In this document: piece after piece, positions 59,515 to 64,000 of the stretch
Layout of the letters: every line of letters starts with the position of its first letter
Numbering within the stretch: position 1 is the stretch's first letter
Assembly: GCA_937926205.1 (NCBI GenBank)
Contig: CALEYL010000036.1
Location: forward strand, 1-64,000
DNA length: 64,000 bases
Reading direction: 5' to 3'
From: an uncultured Saprospiraceae bacterium
GTDB lineage: Bacteria > Bacteroidota > Bacteroidia > Chitinophagales > Saprospiraceae
Notes under the pieces: model-generated
Told to the model about the DNA's origin: nothing
Seen by the model: the letters and a program-made list of their open reading frames with translations, nothing else
Database searches by the model: none
Program-made: the position numbers and the translations under genes

Positions 59515-59567
59515 CTTAAATCTAACATCTGACGTCTAATGTCTAATATCTAACGTCTAACACCTAT
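59515..59567 (+). repeat. ATCTAACGTCTAAC-type word array
   Basis: Degenerate 7-base words (TCTAACA, TCTGACG, TCTAATG, TCTAATA, TCTAACG) fill most of the 91-base gap between the dioxygenase and the FeS/NrfD gene, ending right before the ATG at 59573. Confidence 0.6.
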
Positions 59568-59572
59568 CAGAA

Positions 59573-61195
59573 ATGAAATATGGTTTCGTCATAGACAATC
59601 GAAAATGCATCGGTTGTCACGCCTGTACGACTGCCTGTAAACAAGAACACGACGTTCCGGTTGGGGTCTTTCGCACCTGGGTTAAGCAGGTTGAAAAAGG
59701 AAAATTTCCGCATACCCGACGCGTTTTTTCGGTGATGCGGTGCAATCACTGCACCAATGCACCCTGCGTTGAAATATGCCCGGTGGAAGCCCTTTTCTTC
59801 CGCGAAGACGGTATTGTTGATTTCGACAAAAACCGCTGTATTGGTTGCCGTTCCTGCATGCAGGCCTGCCCCTATGACGCACTCTACATCGATCCGGAGA
59901 GCCATACTGCCGCAAAGTGCAATTACTGTGCCCACCGCGTGGATGTAGGACTGGAGCCTGCCTGTGTGAATGTTTGCCCGGAACACGCCATCATTTCAGG
60001 AGACATGGAAAACCCCCAAAGTGAAATTGCCATGCTGCTCTCACAGGAACAAGTTACCGTTAGAAAGGCATCTAAAGGCACTGCTCCGAACCTGTTTTAC
60101 ATCGACGGCGATGAATGGTCACTCAATCCAACAGCAACTTCGCGCAGCAATTACGCCTTCAGCGCTCAGGAAAAAGGCGTTGGGCACCATGCAGAAAAAC
60201 TGGCTTTCGATGGTGATAGCCTGGTTACTGCAGCATTGGCTGCTACCGGCAACGGATACACAAAAGAAGATGTGTCGTCCGGCAAGGCGGTCGGCGTAAA
60301 ATCCATAGACGCCCTCATGGGCCAGGAAGCCCGCCGCTACTACGACGCTCCTGACAAAGGGATTCTTTGGGGGAGTGAAGTATGGGGTTATGTCTGGACC
60401 AAGGCCATCTCAACCGGCGCTTTTCTGGTGCCTTTTCTGGCCTGGCTTTTTGGCAAATCCGATCTGTTGGCTGCTTCAGACTGGTGGACAGGCGCAGGCC
60501 TGGCCTTCGTTTTCCTCCTGCTGACAACGGCCCTGTTGGTGAAAGACCTGGATCAACCTTTGCGCTTTGTATATGTATTGCTGCGGCCACACTGGAGCTC
60601 CTGGTTGGTTAAGGGTGGGTATTCCCTTACCCTGTATGGTGGTTTACTGACAGCATGGGTATTGACTTTATGGCTGGAGCTGGAAAAACTGCAAACGATT
60701 ATTTTGATTGCGACCGCCGTTTTTGCGGTAATTACATCTGTTTATACCGCTTTCCTCTTTGCTCAGGCCAAAGGCCGCGACTTCTGGCAGAGTCCTGTGC
60801 TGCCGCTCCACATGCTGGTGCATAGCTTTATGGCAGGCGCCGGTGCTTTTTTAATCGCCGGCCTGTTTTTAGACATGAATCCGGAGTGGCATTTATTTTT
60901 GACCAATGTGCTTTGCGCTTCAATTGGAGCCAATTTGTTGATTCTTTTCCTCGAACTGGGCACCAAACACCCCTCATCAGACGCAGAAGCGACTGTTTCC
61001 ATGATTTTGAAAGGCCGCTATAGCCGCCGGTTTTGGCTATTGACCCTTTTGGCCGGAAACCTCGTACCGCTGGCTTTGCTGTTTTTCGGAAATGGGATCG
61101 CCGTCGCTGCCGCAGCAGGCGCCATGGTACTGGCAGGTATTTTAATCACGGAACGTATCTGGGTGGAAGCGCCGCAGCGGATTGCATTAAGCTAA
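59573..61195 (+). CDS. fused FeS (SoeB/DmsB-like) and NrfD/DmsC-like membrane subunit
   Basis: A 540-residue fusion. Residues 1-190 are a four-cluster ferredoxin as in DmsB/SoeB: Cys12-x2-x2-x3 (KCIGCHACTTACKQ), RCNHCTNAPCVEICP, RCIGCRSCMQACPYDAL, KCNYCAHRVDVGLEPACVNV. After a linker, residues about 270-540 hold eight membrane helices of NrfD/DmsC type (GYVWTKAISTGAFLVPFLAW, DLDQPLRFVYVLLRPHWSSW, LPLHMLVHSFMAGAGAFLI). Electrons would pass from the molybdenum subunit through the clusters to quinone in the membrane. Normally B and C are separate genes; here they form one chain. The next gene begins 16 bases later and encodes the catalytic subunit. Confidence 0.88.
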   Translation: MKYGFVIDNRKCIGCHACTTACKQEHDVPVGVFRTWVKQVEKGKFPHTRRVFSVMRCNHCTNAPCVEICPVEALFFREDGIVDFDKNRCIGCRSCMQACPYDALYIDPESHTAAKCNYCAHRVDVGLEPACVNVCPEHAIISGDMENPQSEIAMLLSQEQVTVRKASKGTAPNLFYIDGDEWSLNPTATSRSNYAFSAQEKGVGHHAEKLAFDGDSLVTAALAATGNGYTKEDVSSGKAVGVKSIDALMGQEARRYYDAPDKGILWGSEVWGYVWTKAISTGAFLVPFLAWLFGKSDLLAASDWWTGAGLAFVFLLLTTALLVKDLDQPLRFVYVLLRPHWSSWLVKGGYSLTLYGGLLTAWVLTLWLELEKLQTIILIATAVFAVITSVYTAFLFAQAKGRDFWQSPVLPLHMLVHSFMAGAGAFLIAGLFLDMNPEWHLFLTNVLCASIGANLLILFLELGTKHPSSDAEATVSMILKGRYSRRFWLLTLLAGNLVPLALLFFGNGIAVAAAAGAMVLAGILITERIWVEAPQRIALS

Positions 61196-61211
61196 TTACA
61201 AAGACAAAGAC

Positions 61212-64000
61212 ATGACAAAGAAAAGAAATACGCCCTCTTTCATCGAAACCGTGGCTGAAAAAATTGGCCTGATTCCTAACCTGCACAAAGATGCAGCTGC
61301 AAAAGATGAAGTCAACCGCCTGACTGAACCCGGCGACCTGACCAAGTTTCCGCCACCCGATCAATGGGACGACTGGAAGGAATACGAAGCCAAGTCCTGG
61401 CCCAGAAAAGAAGCTAAGCACTACTCCATCGTGCCGACTACCTGCTTCAATTGCGAAAGCGCCTGTGGCCTGCTGGCTTATATTGACAAAGATACCAATG
61501 AGGTACGCAAATTTGAAGGCAATCCCTGGCACCCGGGCAGCCGGGGACGCAATTGCGCCAAAGGTCCTGCTACCATCAACCAGATTACCGATCCTGATCG
61601 CATCCTCTACCCGCTGAAGCGCAATGGCAAGCGCGGTGCAGGACAATGGGACCGCGTTAGTTGGGACGAAGCGCTCGACGATATCGCCGGGCGCATTCGC
61701 AAAGCCCTGCAGGAAGGCCGCAACAACGAAGTGGCCTATCACGTTGGTCGTCCCGGTCACGAGGGCTACATGGATCGCGTGTTGCAGGCCTGGGGAGTGG
61801 ATGGCCATAACAGCCACACCAATATTTGCTCTTCGGGCGCTCGTTTCGGTTATGCGCTCTGGTATGGCCACGACCGGCCTTCGCCGGATCACGCGAATGC
61901 CAAAGCCATCATGCTCATCTCGGCGCACCTGGAAAGCGGGCACTATTTCAACCCGCACGCCCAACGCATCATGGAAGGGAAAATGAAGGGCGCCAAACTC
62001 ATCGTGCTGGATCCGAGGTTGTCCAATACCGCCAGTATGGCCGATTACTGGATGCCTACTTACCCGGGGACTGAAGCGGCATTGTTGTTGTCCATCGCCC
62101 GGGAAATCATCAACAACGGGTGGTATAACCGCGATTACCTCGAAAACTGGGTCAACTGGGATGAATACCTAAAAGCGGCTTACGCAGACCGCCCCTGTAC
62201 GTTTGAAACCTTTATTGAGGTTCTCAAAGAAGTTTACGCCGAATACACGCCCGAATATGCAGAGGCTGAAAGCGGCGCTACGGCGTCTATGATACGCGAA
62301 GTCGCTAAAGTCATTGGTGAAGCAGGTACGCGCTTTGCTTCGCACAATTGGCGCTCGGCCGGCAGCGGCAACCTGGGCGGCTGGGCTGTGGCGCGTTGTT
62401 TGCATTTTCTGAATGTGCTCACTGGTTCAGTCGGCACCGAAGGGGGCACTTCGCCCAATACCTGGAACAAATACCATCCTAAGTTTTTTGATCATCCGCC
62501 GGCACAAAAATTCTGGAACGAGCTGCATTTTCCGAAAGAATACCCGCTCGCATTTTTTGAAATGTCTTTTCTGCTGCCTCATTTTCTCAAGGAAGGGCGC
62601 GGTAAAATGGATGTATATTTCTCCCGGGTTTTCAATCCGGTTTGGACTTACCCCGACGGCTTTTCCTGGATGGAAGCTTTTTCGGATGAAAGCATGTTTG
62701 GGCAACACATTGCCCTGACACCAACCTGGAATGAAACGGCGTATTTTGCCGACTACGTTCTTCCGGTTGGTTTGGCTTCCGAGCGCCACGACCTGAATAC
62801 GTACGAAACGCATGCCGGGGTTTGGATCGCTTTCCGCCAGCCTGTGCTGCGTGAAAAAGCGCGCCGCGACGGTCGAAAGGTCGAATTTACCTACGAAGTT
62901 AATCCCGGTGAAGTGTGGGAGGAAGATGAGTTCTGGATCGAATTGTCCTGGCGCATAGACCCCGATGGTTCACTTGGTGTTCGCGAGCATTTCATTTCGC
63001 CTTACCGACCGGGAGAAAAAGTGACGGTGGATGAATACTACCAGTTCATTTTTGAAAATACAAAAGGCCTGCCCGAAGCAGCAGCAAAAGAAGGCCTGAC
63101 CGCATTGGACTACATGCGTAAGTACGGCGCATTTTTGGTAGAAGAATCGGTTTACACCAAAAACCTCCGCGAATTATCGGAAAAAGAACTCGATGGCGCT
63201 GCGGTTGAAAACGGCATTGTGCGTAAGAAAGGCAAAACGATTGGCGTCATTCACGAGGGGAAACCTGTAGAAGGATTTCCGACGCCTTCCGGCAAAAACG
63301 AGTTCTTTTCACAAACGATGATTGACTGGAAATGGCCGGAATATGCCATTCCAACTTATATCAAAAGCCATATCCACGAGGAGGAAATGGACCGCTCCAA
63401 AGGCGAATACCCATTGGTGCCAACCTTCCGCCTGCCAACGCTGATCCACTCCCGCTCCGGCAATGCCAAGTGGTTGTACGAAATTTCAAACCGCAACCCA
63501 ATCTGGCTGCACCCGGAAGATGCCCGGGCGCTCGGCGTAGACACCGGCGACCTGCTCCGCATCAATACCGAAATCGGTTATTTTGTTGATAAAGTATGGG
63601 TGACCGAAGGCATGAAACCCGGCGTTGTTGCCTGCTCGCATCACCTGGGCCGCTGGCGTCGTCCACAGGACGTTCCGGCCAATCGCTGGGCAACCAACAC
63701 CGTCAAAATAGACACCGATGGCGAAGGTGGCTGGCACATGAAAACCATCACCGACATCCAGCCCTATGAAAGTAAGGACGCTGATAGCAGTCGCATTTTC
63801 TGGAGCGATGGCGGTGTGCATCAAAACATCACTTTCCCGGTCCACCCCGATCCCATCAGCGGCATGCATTGCTGGCACCAGAAAGTGCGCCTTGAAAGAG
63901 CGCTACCGGGTGATGCCTATGGCGATGTTTTTGTAGACACGAAGAAGTCGTTTGAAGTGTATAAAAAATGGCTGGAGATGGCAAGACCTGCTCCGGGTCC
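61212..64000 (+). CDS. molybdopterin oxidoreductase, SoeA-like sulfite dehydrogenase subunit (partial)
   Basis: The first 929 residues of a DMSO-reductase-family catalytic subunit; the frame is open to the right edge. There is no twin-arginine signal (start MTKKRNTPSFIETVAEKIGL), so the enzyme is cytoplasmic, as in SoeABC rather than in Psr/Phs/Dms enzymes. The [4Fe-4S] ligands are Cys78-x2-Cys81-x3-Cys85-x29-Cys115 (TCFNCESACG, NCAKGPATI). The probable Mo ligand is Cys206 in HTNICSSGARFG. Further marks are NGWYNRDYLENWVNWDEY, GTEGGTSPNTWNKYHP and the C-terminal substrate/pterin domain (YPLVPTFRLPTLIHSRSGNA, then the HPEDARALGV pterin grip). It follows the fused FeS/NrfD gene by 16 bases. Sulfite oxidation to sulfate is the likely role given its neighbours; polysulfide or other substrates cannot be excluded. 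Confidence 0.85.
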   Translation, partial: MTKKRNTPSFIETVAEKIGLIPNLHKDAAAKDEVNRLTEPGDLTKFPPPDQWDDWKEYEAKSWPRKEAKHYSIVPTTCFNCESACGLLAYIDKDTNEVRKFEGNPWHPGSRGRNCAKGPATINQITDPDRILYPLKRNGKRGAGQWDRVSWDEALDDIAGRIRKALQEGRNNEVAYHVGRPGHEGYMDRVLQAWGVDGHNSHTNICSSGARFGYALWYGHDRPSPDHANAKAIMLISAHLESGHYFNPHAQRIMEGKMKGAKLIVLDPRLSNTASMADYWMPTYPGTEAALLLSIAREIINNGWYNRDYLENWVNWDEYLKAAYADRPCTFETFIEVLKEVYAEYTPEYAEAESGATASMIREVAKVIGEAGTRFASHNWRSAGSGNLGGWAVARCLHFLNVLTGSVGTEGGTSPNTWNKYHPKFFDHPPAQKFWNELHFPKEYPLAFFEMSFLLPHFLKEGRGKMDVYFSRVFNPVWTYPDGFSWMEAFSDESMFGQHIALTPTWNETAYFADYVLPVGLASERHDLNTYETHAGVWIAFRQPVLREKARRDGRKVEFTYEVNPGEVWEEDEFWIELSWRIDPDGSLGVREHFISPYRPGEKVTVDEYYQFIFENTKGLPEAAAKEGLTALDYMRKYGAFLVEESVYTKNLRELSEKELDGAAVENGIVRKKGKTIGVIHEGKPVEGFPTPSGKNEFFSQTMIDWKWPEYAIPTYIKSHIHEEEMDRSKGEYPLVPTFRLPTLIHSRSGNAKWLYEISNRNPIWLHPEDARALGVDTGDLLRINTEIGYFVDKVWVTEGMKPGVVACSHHLGRWRRPQDVPANRWATNTVKIDTDGEGGWHMKTITDIQPYESKDADSSRIFWSDGGVHQNITFPVHPDPISGMHCWHQKVRLERALPGDAYGDVFVDTKKSFEVYKKWLEMARPAPG

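Noticed and set aside
61212..64000. Formate dehydrogenase or exported polysulfide reductase
   Set aside because: No selenocysteine or formate-type active-site pattern and no twin-arginine signal; the neighbours point to sulfite oxidation, although the substrate remains inferred.

Overview
The window looks like chromosomal DNA of a Bacteroidota bacterium, most likely of the Saprospiria type (inference). The evidence is three secreted proteins with type IX secretion sorting domains (one of the CHU_C gliding-associated type), a TonB receptor with a carboxypeptidase-like N-terminus, -7 boxes of the TAnnTTTG type, little Shine-Dalgarno signal, and abundant CHAT, caspase and FGE-type proteins. No rRNA, tRNA, CRISPR array, IS element or prophage was recognised.

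Layout. 0-4.1 kb: DUF177-rpmF operon, a type IX cargo protein, a Vat-like hexapeptide acetyltransferase and a four-helix-bundle protein. 4.4-11 kb: tatC, then an exported TPR-CHAT protease divergent from an EAD-like/transmembrane/FGE-fold protein whose C-terminus resembles a diversity-generating retroelement variable region. 11-21 kb: a polytopic membrane protein, an S9 peptidase, two type IX cargo proteins and a TonB-dependent receptor. 21-24 kb: an ECF sigma factor with a putative anti-sigma factor, next to small membrane proteins. 24-40 kb: housekeeping and secreted proteins (SIMPL, M1 aminopeptidase lipoprotein, BaiN-type flavoprotein, DASS transporter, M28 peptidase, single-domain asparaginase, BNR-repeat protein, LolA-like protein, iodotyrosine deiodinase-like nitroreductase, an HNH nuclease remnant, ARPP-1-type lipoprotein, LON-domain protein). 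40.9-50 kb: a large alpha-2-macroglobulin lipoprotein with a thioester motif, a toroid glycosidase-like protein and an OPT transporter. 50-56 kb: a caspase fused to an alpha/beta hydrolase, a Uma2 nuclease-fold protein and a MATE transporter.

55.9-64 kb: a sulfur oxidation cluster behind a CRP/FNR-type palindrome: sulfide:quinone oxidoreductase, a Crp-family regulator, a persulfide dioxygenase-rhodanese protein, a fused FeS/NrfD subunit, and a cytoplasmic molybdopterin oxidoreductase that runs off the right edge. Together these could take sulfide through persulfide and sulfite to sulfate, with electrons entering the quinone pool at two points.

The intergenic DNA is rich in structure. A composite repeat (a GACGGTGGACGG-type array, a conserved core with a TTGCT/AGCAA hairpin, and a CTTTAACC-type array) occurs at three places. 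Several other gaps hold degenerate short-word arrays. Palindromes sit inside two coding regions, and a 120-base nested hairpin structure follows the caspase gene.
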